64,000 nucleotides of DNA from Acidimicrobiaceae bacterium (GTDB lineage Bacteria; Actinomycetota; Acidimicrobiia; Acidimicrobiales; RAAP-2). The position numbers and the translations under genes were made by a program. The notes beneath the pieces are model-generated. The model was not told the DNA's origin. It was given only the letters and a program-made list of their open reading frames with translations, and ran no database searches. This document shows, piece after piece, positions 1 through 9,344 of this stretch. Position 1 is the stretch's first letter, and each line of letters begins with the position of its first letter. The stretch spans positions 1-64,000 of the forward strand of contig JANXXO010000066.1 of the NCBI GenBank assembly GCA_025350565.1, given 5' to 3'.

Positions 1-63
1 GGAGTCGAACCCGCGACACCACGATTATGAGCCGTGTGCTCTAACCACCTGAGCTACGCCGCC
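1..63 (-). tRNA. tRNA-Met (CAT anticodon), 3' part truncated by the window edge
   Basis: Reverse complement gives GGCGGCGTAGCTCAGGTGGTTAGAGC...GGCTCATAATC; the 7-nt loop carries CAT. Confidence 0.9.
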
Positions 64-68
64 TGGCG

Positions 69-140
<72 letters not shown>

Positions 141-235
141 GCTCGCGTCCACTATGGCGCGGAGTGAATTGTACTCTGCACAAGGCTATTCTTTCCAACC
201 CGTGGTGGCAACGACGCCCCGATACCCTTTACGTC

Positions 236-769
236 ATGAGAACACGCCTGGTGGAGGTGGACGACGCGGCGGCGGTGATGAACATCTACAACCCCGAAGT
301 CGTGGAGTCCTCGATCAGTTTCGATCTCGTGCCGCGCACCTTGGAACAACAAGCAGCGTGGATCCGCGCCCATTTGGATACCCATCCGTGCATCGTGGCC
401 GTCAACGACGACGACGAGGTCGGCGAAGTAGGTGCGCGGGGCGAACGAATCCTCGGATTTGCCCTCGTTTCCCCCTTTCGCGACCGACCGGCCTATATGA
501 CCACGGCCGAAAACTCGGTCTACGTCAGTCGGGCTGCGCGGGGAAAGGGGGTGGGCGAGGTCTTACTGCGCCAACTCATGGCCCTGGCCGGCCAGTCGGG
601 CTTCCACTGCTTAATTGCTCGAATCGTGGGCGAGAACGCCAGCAGCATCCGCCTCCACGAAAAATGCGGTTTTTCCCTGGTCGGAACGGAAATAGAGGTC
701 GGCCGCAAGCACGGAATCTGGCTCGACGTGGTCGAATACCAGTACGTCATGCCCGAGCGGGAACGTTAA
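236..769 (+). CDS. GNAT family N-acetyltransferase (phosphinothricin acetyltransferase-like)
   Basis: MRTRLVEVDDAAAVMNIYNPEVVESSISFD...VYVSRAARGKGVGEVLLRQL...IVGENASSIRLHEKCGF; start trimmed from the 164 ORF to the ATG at 236. Confidence 0.82.
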   Translation: MRTRLVEVDDAAAVMNIYNPEVVESSISFDLVPRTLEQQAAWIRAHLDTHPCIVAVNDDDEVGEVGARGERILGFALVSPFRDRPAYMTTAENSVYVSRAARGKGVGEVLLRQLMALAGQSGFHCLIARIVGENASSIRLHEKCGFSLVGTEIEVGRKHGIWLDVVEYQYVMPERER

Positions 770-2406
770 GCCGTCAGTTCCAGTTCCTTCACCGGCCACG
801 ACCATTGAGTCCAACTTCCCATGGGTATGAGCAGCACGCCCCCGACGATCGCCACGGCAACGGCGATGAGCAGCGGATTGGAGTGCAAGAGTCCGCTCAG
901 TAACGTCGTGCCGCCCGGTAACCCGATGAAGGGTCCCGTAATGGAGAGCGCCAACAGCCAAAAGTGTTCGCGACCCTGGTAACTAGCGGCCCAAAGGACC
1001 AGTCCCCACACCAGGTACCACGGCTGCACGACTGGTCCTAGTTCGACCAAGAGGATCAGCGAGAGACCCATCGAACGGACCCAGCCACGTTCTTGCGCGT
1101 GCCAGAGCAACCACAAAGCGAAGCCCGCGGCGATCATGAGTCCAACGAACCGGGTGACCGAGAGCACCGAACTGGTGGACACGCTGGTCAGTCCGACCGC
1201 TTGAAGAAGGTGCGAGAAGGCCAGTCCCACGCCCGTCGCGGGGGCGGCCCAGGAACGAACCGTGCCGTTACTCAGCAAGTTTTTCACCCAACCGAACCCG
1301 AAGCCGGCGAGGAAAGTCCAGACGCTCAGCGTGAGGCCCGCCACGAGACCGGCGAGGGCAATGGGCCGCAGCCGTTGTTTGACGGTCGCCTCCGGTCCGA
1401 GCCAGGTCCAGGCCACGTACGCCAGTCCAATGGCGGCCGGGGCTTTGATGGCGGCGGCGCACGAACAAAAGAACAGCGCCCACAGAGGGCGCCGTTTAGC
1501 GGCCAAGGCAATACCCACCACCAAAAAGCCGGCCATAATGCCGTCGTTGTGGGCACCGCCGATGATGGTGAGGAGGACGAGGGGATTCATGGCGGCGAGC
1601 ACGAAGGCCTCGCCGGGGTCGCGACCCATGGCGCGCGCTAACAGCACGATGCCGTAACCAATCATCGCGACGGCGAAGGTCTCCAACAGTCGCAGACCGA
1701 GCACGATGAAGACTTCGCGGTGCGTGGCGACCCGGTCGATGATGCCGTCCATGTAGAGAAAGAGCGGTCCGTACGGGGCGGGTGAGTTCTCCCAGAGTTT
1801 GTCGACCGGGGGCACCCATGGACCGGAACCGAGGGTGAAGGGGCCGTAGAGATAGGGACTGATGTGGTGCGCCGTCATCTCACCTTGCGCGGCGTAACTA
1901 AAGACGTCACGACTAAAGAGCGGCGGGGCGACCACCACCGGCGTCGCCCAGAGCAGGAGCATCCACCACAGCGACTTCAAACTGGCCCCCGGATGAAGTT
2001 TCATCACTTCGGCCAAGCGCAGCCACACTCGCATCAAGAGCACCAGTCCCCCGTAGACGAGCACGATCGAGAGGATCAACTTCGTCTCGCTCGACGGCAC
2101 GTTGGGGGCGCTGGCGGAGGGCTCGCCGTAAAACCACGTGCCGGCCAAGTCCAGTTTGAAGGGCGAGTTGGTGAACGAACACCCCGCCAAGATGAGCGAC
2201 ATCGCGAGCACCCCGAGCAGCGCGGGCTGCCAGAGGAAGGACCAGCCCTCAAAAGGACCGGGGGTGAAGCGGCCGAGCGGGGTGTAACGACGCTCGAGCA
2301 TCGAAACCCCGGATTCGAATCGTCTGGCGACGCGTTCGTAGTTGCGTCGGACCGTGCTCGCTGACGACTTCAGCCGATTCACCCAACTCCTCTCGCCGGA
2401 CACCAC
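766..2406 (-). CDS. Polytopic GT-C-type glycosyltransferase, probable polyprenol-phosphomannose-dependent alpha-1,6-mannosyltransferase (MptA/B-like)
   Basis: 546 aa, many TM segments; 'FSRDVFSYAAQGEMTAHHISPYLYGP...NSPAPYGPLFLYMDG...NPLVLLTIIGGAHNDGIMAG' motifs. Confidence 0.75.
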   Translation of the reverse strand: MVSGERSWVNRLKSSASTVRRNYERVARRFESGVSMLERRYTPLGRFTPGPFEGWSFLWQPALLGVLAMSLILAGCSFTNSPFKLDLAGTWFYGEPSASAPNVPSSETKLILSIVLVYGGLVLLMRVWLRLAEVMKLHPGASLKSLWWMLLLWATPVVVAPPLFSRDVFSYAAQGEMTAHHISPYLYGPFTLGSGPWVPPVDKLWENSPAPYGPLFLYMDGIIDRVATHREVFIVLGLRLLETFAVAMIGYGIVLLARAMGRDPGEAFVLAAMNPLVLLTIIGGAHNDGIMAGFLVVGIALAAKRRPLWALFFCSCAAAIKAPAAIGLAYVAWTWLGPEATVKQRLRPIALAGLVAGLTLSVWTFLAGFGFGWVKNLLSNGTVRSWAAPATGVGLAFSHLLQAVGLTSVSTSSVLSVTRFVGLMIAAGFALWLLWHAQERGWVRSMGLSLILLVELGPVVQPWYLVWGLVLWAASYQGREHFWLLALSITGPFIGLPGGTTLLSGLLHSNPLLIAVAVAIVGGVLLIPMGSWTQWSWPVKELELTA

Positions 2407-2434
2407 CTTATTTCTTCAACCTGTTTTGCGACGT

Positions 2435-2461
2435 GGTCAATCCAGCGCTGCTGGATTGACC
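2435..2461 (-). terminator. Perfect 12-bp inverted repeat with 3-nt loop immediately 3' of tRNA-Tyr (terminator or processing hairpin)
   Basis: ggtcaatccagc-gct-gctggattgacc; ends 2 nt from the encoded CCA of the tRNA. No strong U-tract on the minus strand. Confidence 0.6.
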
Positions 2462-2462
2462 G

Positions 2463-2547
2463 TGGTGGGCCAGGAGGGATTTGAACCCCCGTAGGCAAAG
2501 CCGTCTGGTTTACAGCCAGATCCCATTGGCCGCTCGGGCACTGACCC
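2463..2547 (-). tRNA. tRNA-Tyr (GTA anticodon) with encoded CCA
   Basis: GGGTCAGTGCCCGAGCGGCCAATGGGATCTGGCTGTAAACCAGACGGCTTTGCC...GGTTCAAATCCCTCCTGGCCCACCA; long variable arm. Confidence 0.94.
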
Positions 2548-2611
2548 GTGGGGAATCCTAGTTCTCGTCTCTACGCAGTTCCAACCGCCCGAAACGCTCT
2601 ACGCTTCGGGC

Positions 2612-3100
2612 GTGCCCAGTTTTGACATCGTCTCCGAACTCGACCTCCAAGAAGTACGCAACGCGGTCGACCAAGCCAACCGTGAAGCAACGACCCGATT
2701 CGACTTCAAGAACACCAACGCCGTCGTGGAGTTCGGTGAAAAGGAGTTGAAGCTGGCCGCCTCCACCGAAGACCGCCTTCGCGCCCTCTACCAACTCCTC
2801 GAAGAGAAGTTGGTCAAGCGTCAGGTCTCACTCAAGTCGCTCGAGCCCGGCAAGATTGAAGAGGCGAGCGCCGGAGCGGCCCGCCAGCGCGTCGGTTTGA
2901 AGGCCGGCATTACTCAGGACGTGGGCAAAAAGATCAACAAGATGGTGAAGGAGATGGGCGTGAAGAGCCTCAGCTCTTCCATCCAGGGCGACCAGGTTCG
3001 AGTCACCGGCAAGCAGCGCGACGATCTACAACAGGCCATCGCCTTCTTCAAACAGTCGGACCTCGACGTGCCCTTGCAGTTCACAAACTTTCGCGACTAG
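2612..3100 (+). CDS. yajQ: YajQ family nucleotide-binding protein
   Basis: MPSFDIVSELDLQEVRNAVDQANREATTRFDFKNTNAVVEF...; full-length match to the family pattern. Confidence 0.95.
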   Translation: MPSFDIVSELDLQEVRNAVDQANREATTRFDFKNTNAVVEFGEKELKLAASTEDRLRALYQLLEEKLVKRQVSLKSLEPGKIEEASAGAARQRVGLKAGITQDVGKKINKMVKEMGVKSLSSSIQGDQVRVTGKQRDDLQQAIAFFKQSDLDVPLQFTNFRD

Positions 3101-3612
3101 TTCGCGCGCCACTCCTCGGCCTCGAGGCGTTCTTCAATCTCTTCCTCGGTGTCAATCTTGAAGATGCGGTTGAACACCATCATCTTCAATACCCAAAAAA
3201 TCGCGAAGCTGGCGAGGTTGGTGAACGAGACGAGCGCGGTATTGGTGAGGTGGCTCCAGTGATGGGACTTCACTTCGTGTCGCGCCCAGAGCGCACCGAC
3301 CTGCGAGACGGCAATGCCGAGCGCGGTCATCATCCAAAAGGGAAGAATCTCTTTTCGCCAGTGGCTTCGACCGCGCTTGCCCCAGGTCCAACGACGATTC
3401 AACTGGTAGGCCGGAATCGAAGCAATGACGTTGCCAGCCAAAGTGGCCCAGATCACGCCGGGGATGATCTTTAAACCGTAGAGGATCGAAATGGACCCGA
3501 AGGAGGTAACCGTCGACACGCCCGACACCATTGTGAAGCGAAGAACCTTCTTGCCCTCGTGGGTCGTGGTCCAGGCCCTTAGCGAGCGAATGCGGGTGAG
3601 CACGCCGTCCAA
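3097..3612 (-). CDS. GtrA family membrane protein (copy 1)
   Basis: 4-TM protein with 'FTMVSGVSTVTSFGSISILYGLKIIPGVIWATLAGNVIASIPAYQLNRRWTWGKRG'. Confidence 0.85.
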   Translation of the reverse strand: MDGVLTRIRSLRAWTTTHEGKKVLRFTMVSGVSTVTSFGSISILYGLKIIPGVIWATLAGNVIASIPAYQLNRRWTWGKRGRSHWRKEILPFWMMTALGIAVSQVGALWARHEVKSHHWSHLTNTALVSFTNLASFAIFWVLKMMVFNRIFKIDTEEEIEERLEAEEWRAN

Positions 3613-3673
3613 CCTACTTTCGCCTCGACGCCGTCGAGCGACGCCCCGGTCCTACGACGGCCACGGCGGAATG

Positions 3674-4216
3674 TCAGTCGGTTCTGACGGTGTCGAGCGG
3701 TGAGGTTGGTTCAATGGCCGACAACTCTTCGGCCACGAGTTCGTCGTCGATGATCCTCAACTTGTCGAAGTGGAAGATCTTGTTGAATGCCACCAACTTC
3801 AGTACCCAAAAGATGGCGAAGCAGGTGAGATTGGTGAAGGCCACGATGGCCGTGTTGACGAGATGTCCCCAGTGGTGCGAGTGCACCTGCGAGCGCGCGA
3901 AGAAGGCCCCGATTTGCGAGAAGGCAATACCGGCGAAGGCGAGCGACCAGTAGGGAACGATCTCTTTTCGAAAGGCGCTCTTACCGCGCCGTCCCCACGC
4001 CCACAGTCGGTTGAGGTGATACGAGGGAACGGTCGCGAGGACGTTGCCGGCGAGCGTCGCCCAGATGACGCCGGGGATGATCTTCAGTCCATAGAAGATG
4101 ACGATGGCCGAGAAGGACACGCCGGTGGTGACGACCGAACTGAAAGAGTAGCGAAGGAGCTTCTTACCTTGGCGGGTCTTTGACCACGCCAAGAACGAAT
4201 CAACACGGTTGCGCAT
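3674..4216 (-). CDS. GtrA family membrane protein (copy 2)
   Basis: 'YSFSSVVTTGVSFSAIVIFYGLKIIPGVIWATLAGNVLATVPSYHLNRLWAWGRRGKS'; clear paralogue of the downstream ORF. Confidence 0.85.
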   Translation of the reverse strand: MRNRVDSFLAWSKTRQGKKLLRYSFSSVVTTGVSFSAIVIFYGLKIIPGVIWATLAGNVLATVPSYHLNRLWAWGRRGKSAFRKEIVPYWSLAFAGIAFSQIGAFFARSQVHSHHWGHLVNTAIVAFTNLTCFAIFWVLKLVAFNKIFHFDKLRIIDDELVAEELSAIEPTSPLDTVRTD

Positions 4217-4274
4217 TAGTCAGAGTCTAAGTCCCTCGCTGGTGGGCCCCGGTCGCGAGATGCCACAATGGAAC

Positions 4275-5141
4275 ATGTCCGAAGCCCTTTCGCTCCTTGT
4301 TCAATTGCTCGATATTGAACGGATCGAGGTCAACACCTTCCGGGGCCGACACCCCATCGAAGAGCGTCAACGGACCTTCGGGGGCCAAGTGGCTGCCCAG
4401 GCCCTCATGGCCGCCGGTCGCACCGTGGACGAAGGCAGCGTCCATTCGCTGCACTCGTACTTTCTTCGCCCCGGCGACCCGAGCATTCCGATTCTCTACG
4501 AAGTGGACCGTATTCGCGACGGGCGCAGCTTCACCACCCGGCGCGTGGTCGCCATCCAGCACGGGCGCGCCATCTATAACATGCAGGCCAGTTTTCACAC
4601 CGACGAAGTAAGTCTCGAGCACCAGATCGCTATGCCCGACGTCCCCGCGCCAACCACCATCGGGCGATTGGAAGACCGGTTGAAGGAGGGAGGCGGCGAC
4701 GTTGACGAGTGGTTCCAACGACCCCACCCCATTGATCAGCGCTTCGTGGGTGAACTGCCGTGGAGTCCCCGACGCAGTCGCGAGCCGCGACAACAAATCT
4801 GGATTAAGGCCGACGGCGAGTTGATCGAAGACCCCCTCCTGCACGCGTGCGTCGTGACCTACGCCAGTGACATGAGTCTCTTCGACGCCATCCTCGCGCC
4901 CCACGCCATTCGCTGGGACACCGGCACCTTCATGGGAGCCAGTCTCGATCACTGCATGTGGTTCCACCGCGCGCCCCACGCCGACGAGTGGCTGCTCTAC
5001 GACACCGACTCACCCATCGCGCACGGCGGACGGGGACTGGCGCGCGGCTTCCTCTTCAACGAAGTCGGTCAGTTGATGGTGTCCATGGTCCAAGAGGGCT
5101 TGACCCGAGTGGTCGATCCCAGCAAAGTGAGGAATGCATGA
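4275..5141 (+). CDS. tesB: Acyl-CoA thioesterase II (TesB-like)
   Basis: MSEALSLLVQLLDIERIEVNTFRGRHPIEERQRTFGGQVAAQALMAAGRTV...HSLHSYFLRPGDPSIPILYEVDRIRDGRSFTTRRVVAIQHG; start trimmed to 4275. Confidence 0.9.
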   Translation: MSEALSLLVQLLDIERIEVNTFRGRHPIEERQRTFGGQVAAQALMAAGRTVDEGSVHSLHSYFLRPGDPSIPILYEVDRIRDGRSFTTRRVVAIQHGRAIYNMQASFHTDEVSLEHQIAMPDVPAPTTIGRLEDRLKEGGGDVDEWFQRPHPIDQRFVGELPWSPRRSREPRQQIWIKADGELIEDPLLHACVVTYASDMSLFDAILAPHAIRWDTGTFMGASLDHCMWFHRAPHADEWLLYDTDSPIAHGGRGLARGFLFNEVGQLMVSMVQEGLTRVVDPSKVRNA

Positions 5142-5602
5142 TCATCAGCGATCTCGTCGACGCCTATTCCATGGCCACGTCACACTTCTTGCACGAAGCG
5201 CTGGTCGTCAACGAGGAGAACCTCGATCGTCACCTCGAAGGCGGCTGGAGTGCGCGTCAAGTCATTCACCACCTCGCCGACTCCGAAGCGCAATCGTACG
5301 CACGACTGCGCCGTCTCATCGCCGAGCCGGCGGGCTCGGTCATCCAGGGTTACGACGAAGCGGCCTGGGCGCAAAGTGAGCAACTCGGCTACCAGGTGTT
5401 GCCCATCACCCACTCGCTAGAGGTCTTCAAGGCCGTTCGACTGGCCTCACTCGACGTGCTGATGCGCCTGCGCGACGCCGACCTCGAACGATTCGGCGAA
5501 CACTCCCACTCCGGTCGCTACACCCTGGCCACGTGGCTCGACATCTACACCCAACACCCGGCGGCGCACGCGGCGCAGTTGGTCGAAGCGGTGAACGCCT
5601 AG
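5138..5602 (+). CDS. DinB-superfamily protein
   Basis: MIISDLVDAYSMATSHFLHEAL...EGGWSARQVIHHLADSEAQSYARLRRL...HPAAHAAQLVEAV; ATGA overlap with the stop of tesB. Confidence 0.75.
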   Translation: MIISDLVDAYSMATSHFLHEALVVNEENLDRHLEGGWSARQVIHHLADSEAQSYARLRRLIAEPAGSVIQGYDEAAWAQSEQLGYQVLPITHSLEVFKAVRLASLDVLMRLRDADLERFGEHSHSGRYTLATWLDIYTQHPAAHAAQLVEAVNA

Positions 5603-6874
5603 TTACACCCGCGCCGAGACGGGCACGTACTTGCGCTCGTCGGCACCGATGTAGAGCTGACGGGGACGCGCGATCTTCACGTCCTGAGCGAGCAGCTCCT
5701 GATAGTGCGCGAGCCAACCCGAGGTGCGGGGAATCGCGAACAGCACCGTGAGCATCTCGAGGGGAAAGCCCATGGCTTGATAAATGAGGCCCGAGTAGAA
5801 GTCGACGTTGGGGTACAGGCGACGAGAGATGAAGTACTCGTCGGCCAGGGCAATCTCTTCCAGCTTGAGCGCAATGTCCAACAGTGGGTTCTTGCCGGTG
5901 ACCTTGAACACGTCATCGGCCGTCTTCTTGATGATGGTGGCGCGAGGATCGAAGTTCTTGTACACGCGGTGCCCGAATCCCTCGAGCAACGCCTTGCCCT
6001 GCTTCACCGTCTCGATGTAGGCCGGGATGTTCTCGATGCTGCCGATCTTGGTCAACATCTTCAAGACCGCTTCGTTGGCTCCCCCGTGTCGCGGGCCGTA
6101 GAGCGCGGCGGTGGCGGCGGCGGTCGCCGAGTACGGGTCACCGTGCGAGGAGCCCACCACTCGCATGGCCGTGGTGCCACAGTTCTGTTCGTGGTCCGCG
6201 TGCAAGATGAACAACACGTCGAGGGCTTTGGCGAGTACGGGGTCAGGTTCGTAACGGGGTTCGGCGACCTTCCACATCATGGAAAGGAAGTTCTCGGTGT
6301 AACCGAGCGAGTTGTCGGGGTACACGAAGGGCATGCCCACCGAGAACCGGTGGGCCGCGGCGGCGAGCGTCGGCATCTTGGCGATCAAGCGAACCACCTG
6401 ACGATGCAAGATCTCGGGGTCGTCGAGGATCTTGGCGTCCTTGTAATACGTCGAGAGGGCGGCAATCGCCGACACCAGCATGCCCATGGGGTGCGCGTCG
6501 TAGTTGAAACCCTCGAGGAAACGCTTGCGGACGTTCTCGTGGATGTAGGTGTGGTGGGTGATCTCCTCTTCCCACACGCTGGCCTGCGCTTCGGTCGGCA
6601 GTTCGCCGAACTGCAAGAGGTAGGCCACTTCGAGGTACGTGGAGTGCTCCGCCAACTGTTCGATCGGGTAGCCGCGATAGCGCAAAATACCCTCGTCGCC
6701 GTCGACGAAGGTAATGGCGGACTCGGCCGCGGCCGTGAACAAGAAGCCGGGATCGTAGAGCCAGGTGCCGGGTACGGCTTTGCCAAACTGGGCGGCGGCG
6801 ACGCCGCCATTCTGGATGGGAATCTCGCGAGTCTCACCGGTGCGGTTGTCGGTGACGGTAATGGACTCAGTCAC
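5603..6874 (-). CDS. gltA: Citrate synthase
   Basis: 'PGTWLYDPGFLFTAAAESAITFVDGDEGILRYRGYPIEQLAEHSTYLEVAYLL...LYGPRHGGANEAVLKML...GFGHRVYKNFDPRATIIKK'. Confidence 0.96.
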   Translation of the reverse strand: MTESITVTDNRTGETREIPIQNGGVAAAQFGKAVPGTWLYDPGFLFTAAAESAITFVDGDEGILRYRGYPIEQLAEHSTYLEVAYLLQFGELPTEAQASVWEEEITHHTYIHENVRKRFLEGFNYDAHPMGMLVSAIAALSTYYKDAKILDDPEILHRQVVRLIAKMPTLAAAAHRFSVGMPFVYPDNSLGYTENFLSMMWKVAEPRYEPDPVLAKALDVLFILHADHEQNCGTTAMRVVGSSHGDPYSATAAATAALYGPRHGGANEAVLKMLTKIGSIENIPAYIETVKQGKALLEGFGHRVYKNFDPRATIIKKTADDVFKVTGKNPLLDIALKLEEIALADEYFISRRLYPNVDFYSGLIYQAMGFPLEMLTVLFAIPRTSGWLAHYQELLAQDVKIARPRQLYIGADERKYVPVSARV

Positions 6875-6937
6875 GGTTCCTCAATTCATCTCTGGGGGCG
6901 TGCCCATCGTAGGTCAACTGGCCGGTAGGGCCTCAAC

Positions 6938-7939
6938 TCAACCGTGACCGGAAGGTGACATGACCACGCGATAGGAGCGTGTCGTCACCATGCCGGGCGC
7001 GGCCGGCGCGCCCGACACCGTGATTTGCAAGGTCGCTCGCTCGTCGGCGACGGTGGCAAAGTTCTTGGGCGTGTACGCGTAGGCCTGCAACGGTTTCAGG
7101 TGGACGCGAAGGCTTTGACGTTCCCCCGGGATAGGGCCATTGGAGGGAATCATGGTCACGTTGATGATCACCGTCTGATCGACGAAACTGGCGTTCTTGA
7201 CCGAGACCCCCACGTGAATTGAGTTGACTGGGGGCAGGAGCAATTCGCCTCGCGGAGCCGGGAGTGGCGAAGGATTCACGAGCACGGCGGCCACGCCAAT
7301 TCCCCGATGCAGCGCCAACGACGCTGAGGCGACCAATGCTTGGTCGCCCGAGACGGAGTAGTACGTCGCAGCCTTAGAGGTGAGTTTGTGCAAGGTCACG
7401 AGGCCGGGCTCCTTCGCCAGAACGAACCGGTCGTGTCCCCACGTCGACACCGACGCCAGCAGCGCACGCGCCGGCGCGGTCGTGGGTTGTTCAGCACCCA
7501 CCAAGACAAACCCGGGCAAGGTGAGGTCTCGGGTGATCGAGGTCATGATCGACTCGTACGCGTCGACGCGCTTCTCGGTGATCTGCGCCATCACGTCGTT
7601 AATGTCATGGTCGAGTTTCGGGCGTCGCAGGAGCTCCGCTTCGTTGAGCCACACGGGCAACGCTTGGTGGAGCAGGGACAACCGGGCGTAAAAGACGGGG
7701 CGATTGAGGTTCGGCCCGTCGCGCAAGAGGCGGAACAGTCCGACGTCGAAGCTGTTCTCCTGCGAGATGAGCGAGTTCGCCAGTCCCGCGAAGCTGCGAT
7801 TTTCGCTCCGACGGGGTCCGCCCGCCCCGTGCGCCGAGCGCGCCACGTCGCGCGCGAAGACCAACAGAACCAGCGTCACCGCCACGGCAATTGTCAAGAA
7901 CAACGTATGTCGGCGACGTTGCGCACGTGTTCGGGCCAC
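6938..7939 (-). CDS. Membrane-anchored extracytoplasmic protein of unknown function
   Basis: N-terminal basic stretch plus one TM segment, then a soluble domain; no motif recognised. Sits in a collinear gap with no competing ORF. Confidence 0.7.
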   Translation of the reverse strand: MARTRAQRRRHTLFLTIAVAVTLVLLVFARDVARSAHGAGGPRRSENRSFAGLANSLISQENSFDVGLFRLLRDGPNLNRPVFYARLSLLHQALPVWLNEAELLRRPKLDHDINDVMAQITEKRVDAYESIMTSITRDLTLPGFVLVGAEQPTTAPARALLASVSTWGHDRFVLAKEPGLVTLHKLTSKAATYYSVSGDQALVASASLALHRGIGVAAVLVNPSPLPAPRGELLLPPVNSIHVGVSVKNASFVDQTVIINVTMIPSNGPIPGERQSLRVHLKPLQAYAYTPKNFATVADERATLQITVSGAPAAPGMVTTRSYRVVMSPSGHG

Positions 7940-7967
7940 GCGAAAAACTTACTCGGCCGCCTTTTTG

Positions 7968-9278
7968 CTACTCATCCTCGAAATCGAGTTCGAGAATCGC
8001 GGCGACGCCCAACGCGGGCGCGTTCTCATCGTCGAGGCCCCAGGTGACCTCGTTGAGTGACGTAGTCAGTCGATCAACGGAGGCAAAGACCGGTAGGTCT
8101 TTCGCCCGCTGGGCGCCGCCCAGTGCGCGCAGATTCTTAGCGGCCGGGATAAGGCGCCCTTCGATGGACGCCAGCATCGAGTTGTAGTCCCTCACGAGTG
8201 CATCGGCGGACTTGCCCATCTTGGCAATCGGTTCGGCGACTTTACGGATGCGGTCGAATATGGTGTCGGCGATCGTGTAGATCTGCTCCGCGTTCACGGC
8301 GACCTGGTGCTGTTGGACGATCATCGCGACGGACCAAAGCAGCGACAACAAGGTGGTGGGTCCCACGATGAGGACGCGCTCCTTGGCCGCGAAGGCGATC
8401 AAGTCAGGGTCGGCATCGAGAGCGGCCGAGACGGCAAAGTCACTCGGGATGAAACAGACGGTGAACTCCGGCGCGGCGTCGATGGACTCCCAGTAGCCCT
8501 TCTCCTTCAGCGTCTTCACGTGGCCGCGCAAGTCTCGCGCGTGTTTCATCTGGAACTCTCGGCGAGCATCGACGTCGTCGGTGTCGAGCGACGCTTCGAA
8601 GGCGGCGAAGGGGAACTTGGCGTCGACGGCCAGCTGGTTCCCGTTGGGCAATTGGACGACGCAATCGGGACGAAGCGATCGACCGACGTCGTTCACGCTG
8701 GACACTTGTAGGTGGTAGTCGATGTTCTGGCGAAGACCGGACGCCTCCATGACGTTGGCCAGTTGGATCTCGCCCCACGCGCCGCGTTGGCTGCTGCGAC
8801 CCAGCAGCTGGTTAAGTCGGCGTGTCTCGTCGTTGGTCTTTTGCGAGGCCACCAACAGTTCGGTCGCCTTGTTATTGACGTCGGAAAGGGCGCTGGCGTT
8901 CAGCGTATTGAAGTCCACCAGGTTCTTCTTGTACTCACCGAGGAGGTCCTCCAACGGTTTCAAGGTGGAGTCCATCTTGGATTCGCGCAGTTTGTGGATG
9001 TCCTCTTGCGACTTGTTAAATCGCTGTACCGTTTCGTCGAGCGCTTCGGTCGAAAGTACCTTGAACGTTTGGCCCATCTGTTCGAGGGCAATCGTGTGAT
9101 CGACCCGTTGACGCTCCAGTCGCTCGTTCGCCGCCGCGAGTTGAGAGTCGCGCACCTTCAGGTCCGAGCGCGCTTGGAATACTTCGTCGTGCAGTGCGTG
9201 GGACCGCTTCGTGGAAACGACCCACGTGACGGCCCCGCCGATCACCAGACCAATGATGACGCCAATCGCCACAACCAT
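7968..9278 (-). CDS. rmuC: DNA recombination protein RmuC
   Basis: Coiled coil N-terminus, then 'GRSSQRGAWGEIQLANVMEASGLRQNIDYHLQ...LRPDCVVQLPNGNQLAVDAKFPFAAFE'. Confidence 0.93.
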   Translation of the reverse strand: MVVAIGVIIGLVIGGAVTWVVSTKRSHALHDEVFQARSDLKVRDSQLAAANERLERQRVDHTIALEQMGQTFKVLSTEALDETVQRFNKSQEDIHKLRESKMDSTLKPLEDLLGEYKKNLVDFNTLNASALSDVNNKATELLVASQKTNDETRRLNQLLGRSSQRGAWGEIQLANVMEASGLRQNIDYHLQVSSVNDVGRSLRPDCVVQLPNGNQLAVDAKFPFAAFEASLDTDDVDARREFQMKHARDLRGHVKTLKEKGYWESIDAAPEFTVCFIPSDFAVSAALDADPDLIAFAAKERVLIVGPTTLLSLLWSVAMIVQQHQVAVNAEQIYTIADTIFDRIRKVAEPIAKMGKSADALVRDYNSMLASIEGRLIPAAKNLRALGGAQRAKDLPVFASVDRLTTSLNEVTWGLDDENAPALGVAAILELDFEDE

Positions 9279-9344
9279 GTTTTTCCTTTCGACTCGACCC
9301 CCTCACCCTAGAGAAGTCCTGTAACGCACCACTAGCCTTTTGCT

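Noticed and set aside
4227-4979. 250-aa minus-strand ORF
   Set aside because: Antisense to tesB; no domain features.
5705-6928. 407-aa plus-strand ORF
   Set aside because: Antisense to gltA; long shadow ORF caused by high GC. No recognisable domain.
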